Shown here piece by piece: positions 18,418 to 30,657 of a DNA stretch of 64,000 nucleotides. The position numbers were made by a program, and so were the translations under genes. The DNA is from an uncultured Bacteroides sp. (GTDB lineage Bacteria; Bacteroidota; Bacteroidia; Bacteroidales; Bacteroidaceae), in contig CALULP010000008.1 of NCBI GenBank assembly GCA_944321495.1, forward strand, positions 62,001 to 126,000, written 5' to 3'. Each line of letters starts with the position of its first letter. The first letter of the stretch is position 1. Below the pieces are notes generated by a model. The model made no database searches. It saw only the letters and a list, made by a program, of their open reading frames with translations, and was not told where the DNA came from.

Positions 18418-19620
18418 ATGAAGAAATTAGCATTCCTTTCAGCACTCTTGCTGATGTCTGTTGTCACCTTTGCGCAACAGGCCCTGTGGGGAGGAGCCCC
18501 GGTGGTTTCCCCCGAAGTTCATGAAGACAACACGGTAACCTTCCGCCTGAAAGCGCCCAAGGCCGTGAAAGTGCAAGTGACAGGAGACTTCCTGAAAGCC
18601 ATCCCCATCGAGACCGAGAGAGGCGTGTGGGAAGCTCCGGGCGTTGCCGACCTCAAGGAAGGCAAAGACGGCGTGTGGGAATACACCACCCCCGAGCCGC
18701 TGGCACCCGAACTGTACATGTACTCGTTCATCGTGGACGGGTTGAAAATCATGGACCCCAGTAACGTATATATGATACGCGACGTGGCCACCGTGACCAA
18801 CATCTTCATCATCGGCGGCGGACGTGCCGACTTGTATAAGGTGAACGACGTGCCCCACGGCACCGTGCGCCGCATGTGGTACAACAGCCCCACGCTGGAC
18901 ATGGAACGCCGCATCACCGTGTACACCCCCGCCGGTTATGAGACCAGCGGCAAGCGTTACCCCGTGTTCTACCTGCTGCACGGCGCCGGTGGCGACGAAG
19001 AGGCTTGGATTAACCTGGGACGCACGTCGCAGATTCTGGACAACCTCATCGCACAAGGCAAGGCCGAACCGATGATTGTGGTCATGACCAACGGCAACGC
19101 CTGGCAGGAAGCTGCCGCAGGCGAATCGTCCAAAGGCTTCACAGCCCCCAGCATGCGTTCGCCCGAAGCAGCCAAGGCTCCCGAAGGCGGTTTTGAGCTG
19201 TCCTTCCCCGACGTCATCAAGTTTGTGGAAAAGAACTTCCGCGTAAAGAGAGGCAAACAATACCGTGCCATCGCCGGACTGTCGATGGGCAGCTTCCACT
19301 CGGGCAACATCTCGAGATACTATCCCAACATGTTCGGCTACGTAGGCCTGTTCTCGGGCGCGCCTTCTGCCAACCCGAAATCCACTTGCCCCGTCTACAC
19401 CGATTTCGAAGGCAAGCTGGCCAAGCAATTCGCCAACCCGCCCGCACTTTACTACATTGCCTGCGGCAAGACGGACTTCGTTTACGAAGGCGTGACCAAC
19501 TACCGCAAGCTGCTGGACGAGAAAGGCTACAAGTATGAATACTACGAAAGCGACGGCGGACACATCTGGCGCAACTGGCGCATTTACCTGACAGAGTTCG
19601 CGCCGAAGCTGTTCAAATGA
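18418..19620 (+). CDS. CE1-type esterase, tandem copy 2
   Basis: 400 residues, near-identical in its first ~230 residues to copy 1 (same signal peptide type MKKLAFLSALLLMSVVTFAQ, same E-set domain, same HGAGGDEEAW block). The nucleophile motif is GLSMGSFHS. The region after it differs more (for example GKLAKQFANPPALYY), so the copies are diverging in the lid or substrate-facing part. Predicted exported carbohydrate esterase. The MITE-like element separates it from copy 1, so it may have its own promoter, though none is clear. Confidence 0.9.
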   Translation: MKKLAFLSALLLMSVVTFAQQALWGGAPVVSPEVHEDNTVTFRLKAPKAVKVQVTGDFLKAIPIETERGVWEAPGVADLKEGKDGVWEYTTPEPLAPELYMYSFIVDGLKIMDPSNVYMIRDVATVTNIFIIGGGRADLYKVNDVPHGTVRRMWYNSPTLDMERRITVYTPAGYETSGKRYPVFYLLHGAGGDEEAWINLGRTSQILDNLIAQGKAEPMIVVMTNGNAWQEAAAGESSKGFTAPSMRSPEAAKAPEGGFELSFPDVIKFVEKNFRVKRGKQYRAIAGLSMGSFHSGNISRYYPNMFGYVGLFSGAPSANPKSTCPVYTDFEGKLAKQFANPPALYYIACGKTDFVYEGVTNYRKLLDEKGYKYEYYESDGGHIWRNWRIYLTEFAPKLFK

Positions 19621-19635
19621 CATTAACGCATAACT

Positions 19636-19774
19636 GCGGGTTGATAAGTTAACAAGAAAGACCGGGGATAAATTTTATTATTGGTTAGGTGCAAAAATGA
19701 CGAATCTTAGCAAGAAGCAAGCGGCTTCTGCAAGCATTCTTCCCTTTTGTCTGCTTGTTAACTTACCAACCCGC
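19636..19774. repeat. Long-range inverted repeat between esterases 2 and 3
   Basis: A 21-nt arm at 19636-19656 (GCGGGTTGATAAGTTAAC...) pairs with 19754-19774 (...GTTAACTTACCAACCCGC) with a single mismatch. The 97-nt interval is AT-richer and contains a smaller hairpin (AGAAGC...GCTTCT). Function unknown; no coding potential. Confidence 0.8.
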
Positions 19775-19815
19775 AAACCTATTAATACTCACAACCCAAC
19801 AACAAACTTTATTCA

Positions 19816-21009
19816 ATGAAAAAACTCCTTTTCTTGTCAGCACTTCTGCTGATGTCTGCCGTTACCTTCGCGCAACAGGCCCTGTGGGGAGGCGCCCCCG
19901 TAGTATCACCCGAAATCCACGACGACAACACCGTGACTTTCCGACTGAAAGACCCGAAAGCCGTCAAAGTACAAGTGACGGGCGATTTCCTCCCGACACA
20001 GAAAATGAAAACTCCTTTCGGCGAATTCGACGCCCCGGGCGTTGCCGACCTCAAGGAAGGCAAGGACGGCGTGTGGGAATTTACCACCCCCGAACCGCTG
20101 GCTCCCGAACTGTACAGCTACTCGTTCATCGTGGACGGGCTGAAGACCATGGACCCCAGCAACGTGTACATGATTCGCGACGTGGCCACCGTGACCAACG
20201 TGTTCATCATCGGCGGCGGACGTGCCGACTTGTATAAGGTGAACGACGTGCCCCACGGCACCGTGGCACGCATGTGGTACAACAGCCCCACACTGGGCAT
20301 GGAACGCCGCATCACCGTGTACACCCCCGCCGGCTATGAGACCAGCGGCAAACGCTACCCCGTGTTCTACCTGCTGCATGGCATGGGAGGCGACGAGGAA
20401 GCCTGGATTGCCCTGGGACGCACGTCGCAGATTCTGGACAACCTCATCGCACAAGGCAAGGCCGAACCGATGATTGTGGTCATGACCAACGGCAACGCCT
20501 CGCAGGAAGCCGCCCCGGGCGAAACGCACTTCGGACTGACGCCCCCCAACATGAACCTGCCCCAGACTATGGAAGGAACCTTTGAAACGGCATTCCCCGA
20601 CGTAGTGAAGTTCATCGACAAGACCTTCCGCACCAAGGCCAACAAGAAGAACCGCGCCATTGCCGGCCTTTCGATGGGAGGCTACCACTCGCTGCACATC
20701 TCCAAGCAATACCCGGACATGTTCAACTACGTAGGCCTGTTCTCGGCTGCCATCATGCCCGACGCAAAAGTAAAATCGCCCATCTACGAGGACTTCGACA
20801 AGAAACTGGCTACCCAGTTTGCAAAGAAACCCGCGCTCTACTGGATAGGCATCGGCAAAACCGACTTCCTGTACAAGGCCAACGAAGACTTCCGCAAAAT
20901 GCTGGACGAAAAAGGCTATAAATACACGTATTATGAGACCGGCGAAGGACATATCTGGAAAAACTGGCGCATTTACCTGACAGAATTTGCACCTTTACTG
21001 TTTAAGTGA
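19816..21009 (+). CDS. CE1-type esterase, tandem copy 3
   Basis: 397 residues with the same signal peptide and two-domain layout as the two preceding genes, but the most diverged: residues 60-73 (PTQKMKTPFGEFDA) and 230-285 differ. GLSMGGYHS (Ser286) is the canonical CE1 nucleophile elbow; Asp is in GIGKTDF and His in GEGHIWKNWR. Predicted exported acetyl- or feruloyl-esterase acting before the GH3 enzymes encoded downstream. Confidence 0.9.
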   Translation: MKKLLFLSALLLMSAVTFAQQALWGGAPVVSPEIHDDNTVTFRLKDPKAVKVQVTGDFLPTQKMKTPFGEFDAPGVADLKEGKDGVWEFTTPEPLAPELYSYSFIVDGLKTMDPSNVYMIRDVATVTNVFIIGGGRADLYKVNDVPHGTVARMWYNSPTLGMERRITVYTPAGYETSGKRYPVFYLLHGMGGDEEAWIALGRTSQILDNLIAQGKAEPMIVVMTNGNASQEAAPGETHFGLTPPNMNLPQTMEGTFETAFPDVVKFIDKTFRTKANKKNRAIAGLSMGGYHSLHISKQYPDMFNYVGLFSAAIMPDAKVKSPIYEDFDKKLATQFAKKPALYWIGIGKTDFLYKANEDFRKMLDEKGYKYTYYETGEGHIWKNWRIYLTEFAPLLFK

Positions 21010-21017
21010 TACATTTG
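20986..21017 (+). promoter_or_regulatory. Possible promoter for the first GH3 gene
   Basis: TTTG (20986-20989), 20-nt spacer, TACATTTG (21010-21017), overlapping the end of esterase 3. It would start a transcript through the inverted repeat at 21021-21069. Confidence 0.5.
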
Positions 21018-21020
21018 CAG

Positions 21021-21069
21021 GCGAGTTGACAAACGGGTAAACCCATCCTTTATCCGCATGTCAACTCGC
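21021..21069. repeat. Inverted repeat upstream of GH3 gene 1
   Basis: GCGAGTTGACA (21021-21031) and TGTCAACTCGC (21059-21069) are perfect 11-nt inverted copies, with a small inner palindrome GGGTAAACCC. Similar in kind to the repeat at 19636. Confidence 0.65.
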
Positions 21070-21114
21070 ACGTTTGCATAGAACTAAGCACACAATCCTT
21101 AAAAACAAATCTGT

Positions 21115-23442
21115 ATGAAGAAACAACTTTTCTCGGTGGCAATTGCTGCCACCACCTTGTGCTCATGCGGTCCCAGCGCACCGCAATTGGGCAAAGCTTC
21201 GCTTGACGAAGTCATCGGTGCCATGACGCTGGAAGAAAAAGCACACTTGATAGTAGGCACCGGCATGGCCGGATTCTCCGGCGACAGCGCCGTAATCGGC
21301 GAGACAAAGAACCTGGTACCCGGTGCAGCCGGAACCACTTACCCCATCGAACGCCTGGGCATCCCGGCCGTAGTATTGGCCGACGGCCCTGCCGGACTGC
21401 GTATCAACCCCACCCGCGAAGGTGACGAGAACACATACTATTGCACACACTTCCCCATCGGTACCCTCTTGGCTTCTACCTGGAACCAGGAACTGGTGGA
21501 AAGCGTAGGCAAGTCCATCGGTAACGAGGTATTGGAATACGGTGCCGACGTTCTCCTCGCCCCGGCCCTCAACATCCACCGCAACCCGTTGTGCGGACGT
21601 AACTTCGAATACTACTCCGAAGACCCGGTAGTTTCCGGCAAGATTGCCGCCGCATACGTGCGTGGCGTGCAAAGCAACGGCGTAGGAACCTCCATCAAAC
21701 ACTTTGCCGTAAACAACCAAGAGACCAACCGCACCGGCGTTGACGAACGCGTGTCGCAACGTGCCCTGCGCGAAATCTACCTGAAAGGCTTCGAAATTAC
21801 CGTCAAGGAAAGCCAGCCCTGGACAGTGATGTCTTCCTACAACTACCTGAACGGCACATACACCTCGGAAGACCCCGAACTGCTCACCACGCTGCTGCGC
21901 GATGAATGGGGCTTCAAAGGCATGGTGATGACCGACTGGTTTGGCGGCAAGGATGCCGTGGCACAGATGATTGCCGGCAACGACATGCTGCAACCGGGCA
22001 CCGACAAGCAGTATGAAGCCATCGTGAACGGCGTGAACGAAGGCAAACTCGACATGGCCGTGCTGGACCGCAACGTTAAGCGCATCCTCGAGATGATTCT
22101 CCAGACGCCCAAGTTCAAAGGCTATGCCTTCACCAACAAGCCCGACCTGAAGGCTCATGCCGACGTTACCCGCCAGTCGGCTACCGAAGGCATGGTACTG
22201 CTGAAGAACAACAACGGCACCCTGCCCTTGGCCAAGGACATCAAGAACGTGGCCCTCTTCGGCTGCACCTCCTACGACTTCGTAGCAGGCGGAACCGGTT
22301 CGGGCAACGTGAACCATGCCTACGTGGTATCGCTGCTGGACGGCTTGAAGAACGCCGGCTACACGGTAGACGAAGGCCTGAAGAACACCTACGAAAGCTA
22401 CCTGAAGGCCGAAAAAGAACGCATCGCCAAGGAAAAGACAAGCTGGTTCATGCCCGACCAACGCCCGGCCGAAATGCCCCTCAGCGCACAGGTCATCCAA
22501 GAGCAGGTAGCCAAGAGCGACGTGGCCCTGATTACCATCGGACGTACTTCCGGCGAATTCCTCGACCGCAAGGTGGAAGACTTCAACCTCTCCAAGGCTG
22601 AAAAGCAAATGCTGCAAGACGTGACCCGCGCCTTCCACGCCGCAGGCAAGAAAGTGGTAGTGGTAATGAACATCGGCGGCGTCATCGAGACTGCCTCCTG
22701 GAAAAACCTGCCCGACGCCATCCTCTGCGCATGGCAAGCCGGACAAGAGGGCGGCAACAGCGTAGCCGACGTGCTGGCAGGCAAGGCTTCTCCCTCGGGC
22801 AAGCTGACCATGACCTTCCCCATCAACTTCGAGGACGCCGCCTCATCGGCCAACTTCCCGATTGACCAGACGGCCAACATCGACATCACCAACAAGAACG
22901 TGGAAAAAGGCAACGTGAAGAACGTAGACTACACCAACTACGAAGAAGACATCTACGTGGGCTACCGCTACTTCGACAGCTTCGACCGCCAGGTGTCCTA
23001 CCCCTTCGGCTACGGCCTGAGCTACACCACCTTCGCATACAGCAACCCCGCCATCAAGGCTGAAAACGGTGTTTACACCGTTACGGTAGACATCAAGAAC
23101 ACCGGCAAGATGGCAGGCAAGGAAGTCGTGCAACTCTACACCTCCGCCCCCGACGCTGCCGCCAACAACAAGCCCGACAAAGAACTGAAGGCCTTTGCCA
23201 AGACCAAGGAACTGCAGCCGGGTGAAACCGCCACCGTCACGCTGACCGTCAAGGCCGCCGACCTGGCATCGTTCGACGAGGCAGCTTCCGCATGGGTGGT
23301 AGACGCAGGCCAGTACAAATTCCTGGTAGGCGCATCTTCGCGCGACATCAAGGCCGAGCTGAAAGCCGACGTTGCCGCCTCGACCGAGAAGGTGAACAAC
23401 ATCCTCGCCCCCGAAAGTGCCCTTACCCTGCTGAAACGCTGA
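21115..23442 (+). CDS. Glycoside hydrolase family 3 lipoprotein (beta-glucosidase/beta-xylosidase type)
   Basis: 775 residues. The N-terminus MKKQLFSVAIAATTLCSC is a lipoprotein signal (Cys18), so the enzyme is membrane-anchored. GH3 N-domain: conserved ADGPAGLR (89-96), KHFAVNNQE (195-203), and VMTDWFGG with nucleophile Asp274. GH3 C-domain follows (LLKNNNGTLPL; AWQAGQEGGNSVADVL), then a fibronectin III-like domain (YPFGYGLSYTTFAYSNP to the C-terminus). Members cleave terminal beta-linked glucose, xylose or similar sugars; exact specificity cannot be assigned from sequence. It follows the three esterases on the same strand and precedes another GH3. Confidence 0.95.
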   Translation: MKKQLFSVAIAATTLCSCGPSAPQLGKASLDEVIGAMTLEEKAHLIVGTGMAGFSGDSAVIGETKNLVPGAAGTTYPIERLGIPAVVLADGPAGLRINPTREGDENTYYCTHFPIGTLLASTWNQELVESVGKSIGNEVLEYGADVLLAPALNIHRNPLCGRNFEYYSEDPVVSGKIAAAYVRGVQSNGVGTSIKHFAVNNQETNRTGVDERVSQRALREIYLKGFEITVKESQPWTVMSSYNYLNGTYTSEDPELLTTLLRDEWGFKGMVMTDWFGGKDAVAQMIAGNDMLQPGTDKQYEAIVNGVNEGKLDMAVLDRNVKRILEMILQTPKFKGYAFTNKPDLKAHADVTRQSATEGMVLLKNNNGTLPLAKDIKNVALFGCTSYDFVAGGTGSGNVNHAYVVSLLDGLKNAGYTVDEGLKNTYESYLKAEKERIAKEKTSWFMPDQRPAEMPLSAQVIQEQVAKSDVALITIGRTSGEFLDRKVEDFNLSKAEKQMLQDVTRAFHAAGKKVVVVMNIGGVIETASWKNLPDAILCAWQAGQEGGNSVADVLAGKASPSGKLTMTFPINFEDAASSANFPIDQTANIDITNKNVEKGNVKNVDYTNYEEDIYVGYRYFDSFDRQVSYPFGYGLSYTTFAYSNPAIKAENGVYTVTVDIKNTGKMAGKEVVQLYTSAPDAAANNKPDKELKAFAKTKELQPGETATVTLTVKAADLASFDEAASAWVVDAGQYKFLVGASSRDIKAELKADVAASTEKVNNILAPESALTLLKR

Positions 23443-23476
23443 CCAACAACGTTTTGACAACGACACCGCACCATTG

Positions 23477-23568
23477 CGGTAGCGATGCACCGCCAGGAAA
23501 ATAGCGATACTACGCTACCGCGGTGGCGATACAGTACCCGGTTGGTGGCGATACCACGCTACCAACCG
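23477..23568. repeat. Palindromic-repeat cluster 2
   Basis: Units GGTAGCGATGCACCGCC, ATAGCGATACTACGCTACCG, GGTGGCGATACAGTACC and GGTGGCGATACCACGCTACC in tandem between the two GH3 genes. Degenerate relative to the other clusters. Confidence 0.85.
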
Positions 23569-23611
23569 GGTATCTTTTTACAAAAAAAACAACAGTTTTC
23601 AGAAAAAAAAC

Positions 23612-23619
23612 TAACTTTG
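23612..23619 (+). promoter_or_regulatory. -7 box of GH3 gene 2
   Basis: TAACTTTG, 36 nt before the ATG at 23656. Confidence 0.5.
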
Positions 23620-23655
23620 CACCAGAAACCCATTATCAACTTTAAACAACCTACA

Positions 23656-26139
23656 ATGAAAAAACTTCTATTGACCTGCCTGGCAGCCGGAACGCTGATA
23701 AGCGCCACTGCACAGACCGTTGCGCCCGCCATCCCGCGCGACGAAAAAATCGAACAGAACGTAGAAGCGTTGCTCCAAAAGATGACGCTGGAAGAGAAAA
23801 TCGGCCAGATGTGCGAGCTCACCATCGACCTCCTGCAGAAGCGCGTCAACCCCTTCGAGGGCATGGACCCCAAGAACCCCGACGTGAAAGCCCTGAAGAA
23901 AGTGCTGAAGAAATACAAGCTCGACAAAGAGTTCGACCTCTCCGGCGGCATACCCTCACAAGACGTCATGACCCAAATCTACCTGCGCATCCAGGGCATC
24001 GAGGCGCAGAAAGGCTACCAGATTAACGAAGCCATGCTGGACAGCGTCATCGGCAAATACAAGGTAGGCTCCATCCTGAACGTGCCCAACAGCGTGGCAC
24101 AAACCCCTGAAAAATGGCAGGAAATCATCACCCGCATCCAGGAGAAATCGATGGAAGAAATCGGCATCCCCTGCATCTACGGCGTAGACCAGATACACGG
24201 CACCACCTACACCCAGGGCGGAACTTTCTTCCCGCAGGGCGTGAACATGGGTGCCACCTTCAACCGCGAGCTGACGCGCACCGGAGCAGCCATCTCCGCC
24301 TATGAGACACGTGCCGGAAGCATCCCCTGGACCTACGCCCCGGTAGTCGACCTGGGCCGCGACCCGCGCTGGCCCCGCATGTGGGAAAACTACGGTGAAG
24401 ACGCCTACCTCAACGCCGAGATGGGCCGCGAAGCCGTGCTCGGCTTCCAAGGCGAAGACCCCAATCACGTAGGTCCCTACAACGTGGCAGCCTGCATGAA
24501 GCACTTCATGGGCTACGGCGTACCCGTGTCGGGCAAAGACCGCACCCCCTCGTCCATCACCGAGCAGGACATGCGCGAAAAGCACTTCGCACCCTATGTG
24601 GAAATGGCCAAGGCAGGCGCCCTGTCGCTCATGGTAAACTCTGCCATGAACAACGGCCTCCCCTTCCACGCCAACCACGAACTGCTGACCGGCTGGCTCA
24701 AGGAAGGGCTCAACTGGGACGGCATGATTGTGACCGACTGGGCTGACATCAACAACCTCTACACCCGCGACCACATCGCCAAAGACAAGAAAGAAGCCAT
24801 CAAACTGGCCATCAACGCCGGTATCGACATGAGCATGGACCCCTACAGCTGGGACTTCTGCATCCTGCTGAAGGAACTGGTGGAAGAAGGCGAAGTACCC
24901 ATGAGCCGCATTGACGACGCCGTGCGCCGCGTGCTGCGCCTGAAATACCGCCTCGGCCTCTTCGAAAACCCCTACCAGAACGTGAAAGACTATCCCAAGT
25001 TCGGCAGCCAGGAATTTGCCGCAGCAGCCCTCAAGGCAGCCGAAGAATCCATTGTCCTGCTGAAGAACACCGAAGGCATGCTGCCCCTGGCCAAAGGCAA
25101 GAAGCTGTTGCTCACCGGCCCCAACGCCAACTCCATGCGCACGCTGAACGGCGGCTGGTCGTACTCCTGGCAGGGCGACAAGGCCGACGAATGCGCCAAG
25201 GACTACAACACCATCCTCGAGTCGTTCACCAACAAGTTCGGCGCAGAGAATATCATCTATGAAGCCGGCGTGACCTACAAGCAAGGCGGACTGTGGTGGG
25301 AAGAAAACGCCCCCGAAATCGAGAAAGCCGTAGCCGCCGCCCAGAACGCGGACATCATCGTGGCCTGCATCGGCGAAAACTCCTACTGCGAGACCCCGGG
25401 CAACCTGACCGACCTCTACATGTCCGAAAACCAGCGCAACCTGGTAAAGGCGCTGGCCAAGACAGGCAAACCCATCATCCTCATCCTGAACGAAGGACGC
25501 CCCCGCATCATGGCAGACATTGAACCACTGGCCAAAGCCATCGTGCACATCATGCTGCCCGGCAACTACGGCGGCGACGCACTGGCCAACCTCGTGGCAG
25601 GCGACACCAACTTCAGCGGCAAGATGCCTTACACCTACCCGAAGGAAATCAACTCGCTCGTAACCTACGACTACAAGCCGTGCGAACACATCGGCAAACC
25701 CATGGAAGGCGCCTACAACTACGACGCACAGGTAGCCGTACAGTGGGCATTCGGCTACGGCATGAGCTACACCACCTACAAGTACAGCAACCTGAAGGTA
25801 GACAAAGCCAACTTCACCGCCGATGACGTGCTGACCTTCACCGTGGACATCACCAACACCGGCAAGGTGGCAGGCAAGGAAAGCGTACTGCTCTTCAGCA
25901 GCGACCTCGTAGCCAGCCTGACGCCCGACAACCGCCGCCTGCGCGCCTTCGAGAAAGTAGAACTGCAACCCGGCGAGACCAAGACCGTGACGCTGAAGCT
26001 GAAAGGCTCAGACCTCGCCTTCGTGGGCTACGACGGCAAGTGGATTCTGGAGCAAGGCGACTTCCGCATCCAGGCAGGCGACCAGACACTGAACATCGCC
26101 TGCACCGACACCAAGAAGTGGGAAACAGCCAACAGATAA
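23656..26139 (+). CDS. Glycoside hydrolase family 3 (exported beta-glucosidase type)
   Basis: 827 residues from the ATG at 23656, which begins a clear signal peptide ([20 protein letters not shown]). The in-frame extension upstream runs through the repeat cluster and is rejected. GH3 N-domain: [25 protein letters not shown] (282-284) and MIVTDWADI with nucleophile Asp361. C-domain: [16 protein letters not shown] and [16 protein letters not shown]; FnIII-like end from ~680. It differs in architecture from the preceding GH3 by a longer N-terminal region, similar to BglX/BoGH3-type beta-glucosidases. Periplasmic. Confidence 0.95.
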   Translation: MKKLLLTCLAAGTLISATAQTVAPAIPRDEKIEQNVEALLQKMTLEEKIGQMCELTIDLLQKRVNPFEGMDPKNPDVKALKKVLKKYKLDKEFDLSGGIPSQDVMTQIYLRIQGIEAQKGYQINEAMLDSVIGKYKVGSILNVPNSVAQTPEKWQEIITRIQEKSMEEIGIPCIYGVDQIHGTTYTQGGTFFPQGVNMGATFNRELTRTGAAISAYETRAGSIPWTYAPVVDLGRDPRWPRMWENYGEDAYLNAEMGREAVLGFQGEDPNHVGPYNVAACMKHFMGYGVPVSGKDRTPSSITEQDMREKHFAPYVEMAKAGALSLMVNSAMNNGLPFHANHELLTGWLKEGLNWDGMIVTDWADINNLYTRDHIAKDKKEAIKLAINAGIDMSMDPYSWDFCILLKELVEEGEVPMSRIDDAVRRVLRLKYRLGLFENPYQNVKDYPKFGSQEFAAAALKAAEESIVLLKNTEGMLPLAKGKKLLLTGPNANSMRTLNGGWSYSWQGDKADECAKDYNTILESFTNKFGAENIIYEAGVTYKQGGLWWEENAPEIEKAVAAAQNADIIVACIGENSYCETPGNLTDLYMSENQRNLVKALAKTGKPIILILNEGRPRIMADIEPLAKAIVHIMLPGNYGGDALANLVAGDTNFSGKMPYTYPKEINSLVTYDYKPCEHIGKPMEGAYNYDAQVAVQWAFGYGMSYTTYKYSNLKVDKANFTADDVLTFTVDITNTGKVAGKESVLLFSSDLVASLTPDNRRLRAFEKVELQPGETKTVTLKLKGSDLAFVGYDGKWILEQGDFRIQAGDQTLNIACTDTKKWETANR

Positions 26140-26185
26140 AACGCCCGTCAGACGAGAAACCGATGTTTTCATTCTATATTGAGAG

Positions 26186-26226
26186 AGCCGTCCCGGCCAA
26201 GTTGCGGGGACGGCTTTCTTTTTCTT
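26186..26226 (+). terminator. Intrinsic terminator after GH3 gene 2
   Basis: AGCCGTCCC (26186-26194) pairs with GGGACGGCT (26207-26215), followed by the T-rich run TTCTTTTTCTT. Confidence 0.85.
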
Positions 26227-26228
26227 GA

Positions 26229-28472
<2,244 letters not shown>

Positions 28473-28608
28473 GCACACTGCCCGGCAAGAACCGCCCCGC
28501 GCGGGCGGCGCGAAGCTGCACGGTGCACAACCGCCCCGCAGCCCACGCGCCACCCGCGCTTTTTTCATGCCCGGCGGGAGGGGGCCTTCCATTTTTCCGG
28601 ACAAAACC

Positions 28609-28672
28609 CCGTCCGTACCCGGGTCGTACCCGGGTCGGTACCTGCTCGGTACTCGTTCGGTACATGCCCGGG
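28609..28672. repeat. GTAC-rich periodic repeat, copy 2
   Basis: GTCCGTACCCGGGTCGTACC and onward: CGTACC/CGGTAC recur every 10-13 nt over 64 nt. The run resembles the reverse complement of the repeat at 10071-10120. It sits in the 443-nt gap between GH97 and rimP. That gap also has a GC-rich stretch just after GH97 ending in TTTTTT (about 28560-28565), which may act as a terminator; no gene is seen. Confidence 0.6.
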
Positions 28673-28817
28673 GCAGTGAGCCGTGCATAAAACCGAACAA
28701 ACAGCGGAGCAGGACCCCTTTGCGCCATGCCGGCTGCCGCCCGACGACACATTTTTGAAACGCGCGCGGGGAAAAACACCCGCCATGCGGGCAAAAACAC
28801 GTTTTTTTACCTAATAT

Positions 28818-28848
28818 TTTGCTGGCAAACAGATTATTTATATCTTTG
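28818..28848 (+). promoter_or_regulatory. Promoter of rimP-nusA-infB
   Basis: TTTG (28818-28821), 19-nt spacer, TATCTTTG (28841-28848): a full match to the Bacteroides -33/-7 pattern, 67 nt before the rimP ATG. Confidence 0.7.
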
Positions 28849-28915
28849 CGGGCGAAATGGATGATAAGGTGGAGGGGCAGTCAAGCTCCTCTTTTTTATT
28901 CCCAAACGTTAATCT

Positions 28916-29383
28916 ATGATAGAAAAGAAAACCGTTTGTCAGATTGTAGACGAGTGGCTGGAGGGAAAAGACTATTTCCTGGTAGAAGTGAACATCAGCC
29001 CCGACAACAAAATCGTAGTGGAAATAGACCACAAAGAAGGCGTATGGATTGAAGACTGCGTGGAGCTGAGCCGCTTCATCGAGTCGAAACTGAACCGCGA
29101 AGACGAGGATTACGAGTTGGAAGTGGGCTCGGCAGGCATCGGGCAGCCTTTCAAGGTGCTGCAACAATACCTCAACCACATCGGCGAGGAAGTGGAGGTG
29201 CTTACCAACGACGGGCGCAAGCTGGCGGGAATGCTGAAGGCAGCCGACGACAGCCGCTTTACCGTCACCATCCAAAAGAAAGTAAAGGAAGAGGGAGCCA
29301 AACGCCCCAAGTGGGTGGACGAAGACCTGGACTTCGGTTACGACGAAATAAAATATACTAAATACTTAATCAGCTTTAAATAA
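28916..29383 (+). CDS. rimP: Ribosome maturation factor RimP
   Basis: 155 residues. RimP assists maturation of the 30S subunit. The N-terminal alpha/beta domain contains FLVEVNISPDNKIVVEID, then the conserved VEDCV-like segment IEDCVELSRFIE and the ELEVGSAGIGQPF block, which corresponds to the family's 'LEVSSPGLDRPL'. The C-terminal Sm-like domain begins around residue 85. First gene of the conserved rimP-nusA-infB translation/transcription operon; nusA starts 5 nt after its stop. Confidence 0.95.
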   Translation: MIEKKTVCQIVDEWLEGKDYFLVEVNISPDNKIVVEIDHKEGVWIEDCVELSRFIESKLNREDEDYELEVGSAGIGQPFKVLQQYLNHIGEEVEVLTNDGRKLAGMLKAADDSRFTVTIQKKVKEEGAKRPKWVDEDLDFGYDEIKYTKYLISFK

Positions 29384-29388
29384 AAGTT

Positions 29389-30648
29389 ATGGCAAAAAAA
29401 GAAGAACCCGTTAGCTTGGTAGATACATTTGCAGAGTTTAAAGAACTGAAAAACATAGACCGCCCCACGATGGTGAGCGTGCTGGAGGAGTCGTTCCGCA
29501 GCGTCATCGCCAAGATGTTCGGCACGGACGAGAACTACGACGTCATCGTGAACCCCGACAAGGGCGACTTCGAGATATGGCGCAACCGCGAGGTGGTGGC
29601 CGACGAAGACCTGGAAAACCCCAACTTGCAGATTCCGCTGAGCGAGGCACAGAAGATAGACGCCTCTTACGAGGTGGGCGAAGAAGTGACGGACGAGGTG
29701 AATTTTGCCAAGTTCGGCCGCCGGGCCATCCTGAACCTGCGCCAGACGCTGGCTTCCAAAATACTGGAACTGGAGAAAGACAGCCTTTACAACAAATACA
29801 TAGACAAGGTAGGCACCATCATCAATGCCGAAGTCTACCAGATATGGAAAAAGGAAATCCTGCTGCTGGACGACGAGGGCAACGAACTGCTGCTGCCCAA
29901 GACGGAGCAGATTCCTACCGACTTCTACCGCAAGGGCGAAACGGCACGCGCCGTGGTGGCACGGGTGGACAACAAGAACAACAACCCGAAAATCATCCTG
30001 AGCCGCACGTCGCCCGTGTTCCTGCAAAGGCTGTTCGAGATGGAGGTGCCCGAAATCAACGACGGGCTCATCACCATCAAGAAAATAGCCCGCATCCCGG
30101 GCGAACGCGCCAAGATAGCCGTGGAAAGCTATGACGAACGCATCGACCCGGTAGGCGCCTGCGTGGGCGTGAAAGGAAGCCGCATACATGGCATCGTGCG
30201 CGAACTGCGCAACGAGAACATCGACGTCATCAACTACACGTCCAACACCCAGCTGTTCATCCAGCGCGCCCTCAGCCCCGCACACATCTCCTCCATCCGC
30301 CTGAACGAGGAGGAACGCAAGGCTGAAGTGTTCCTGAAACCGGAAGAAGTATCCCTGGCCATCGGCAAGGGCGGCTTGAACATCAAGCTGGCGAGCATGC
30401 TGACGGAGTACACCATCGACGTGTTCCGCGAACTGGACGAAAACGCCGAGGACGAGGACATCTACCTGGACGAGTTCCGCGACGAAATCGAGGGCTGGGT
30501 CATCGACGCCATCAAGGGCATCGGCATCGACACCGCCAAAGCCGCGCTCAACGCACCCCGCGAAATGCTGATTGAACAGGCCGACCTGGAAGAAGAAACC
30601 GTGGACGAAGTGCTGCGCATTTTGAAAAAAGAATTTGAAGAAGATTAA
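29389..30648 (+). CDS. nusA: Transcription termination/antitermination factor NusA
   Basis: 419 residues. It binds RNA polymerase and nascent RNA to influence pausing, termination and antitermination. Domains in order: N-terminal RNAP-binding domain (1-~125), S1 domain (~130-205, with YRKGETARAVVARVD), two KH domains (~210-350, with GERAKIAVES, GACVGVKGSRI and LAIGKGGLNIKLAS). The short C-terminus (DTAKAALNAPREMLIEQADL) lacks the extra acidic repeats of E. coli NusA, as usual in Bacteroidetes. Starts 5 nt after rimP and ends 9 nt before infB. Confidence 0.97.
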   Translation: MAKKEEPVSLVDTFAEFKELKNIDRPTMVSVLEESFRSVIAKMFGTDENYDVIVNPDKGDFEIWRNREVVADEDLENPNLQIPLSEAQKIDASYEVGEEVTDEVNFAKFGRRAILNLRQTLASKILELEKDSLYNKYIDKVGTIINAEVYQIWKKEILLLDDEGNELLLPKTEQIPTDFYRKGETARAVVARVDNKNNNPKIILSRTSPVFLQRLFEMEVPEINDGLITIKKIARIPGERAKIAVESYDERIDPVGACVGVKGSRIHGIVRELRNENIDVINYTSNTQLFIQRALSPAHISSIRLNEEERKAEVFLKPEEVSLAIGKGGLNIKLASMLTEYTIDVFRELDENAEDEDIYLDEFRDEIEGWVIDAIKGIGIDTAKAALNAPREMLIEQADLEEETVDEVLRILKKEFEED

Positions 30649-30657
30649 TAGCAATAT

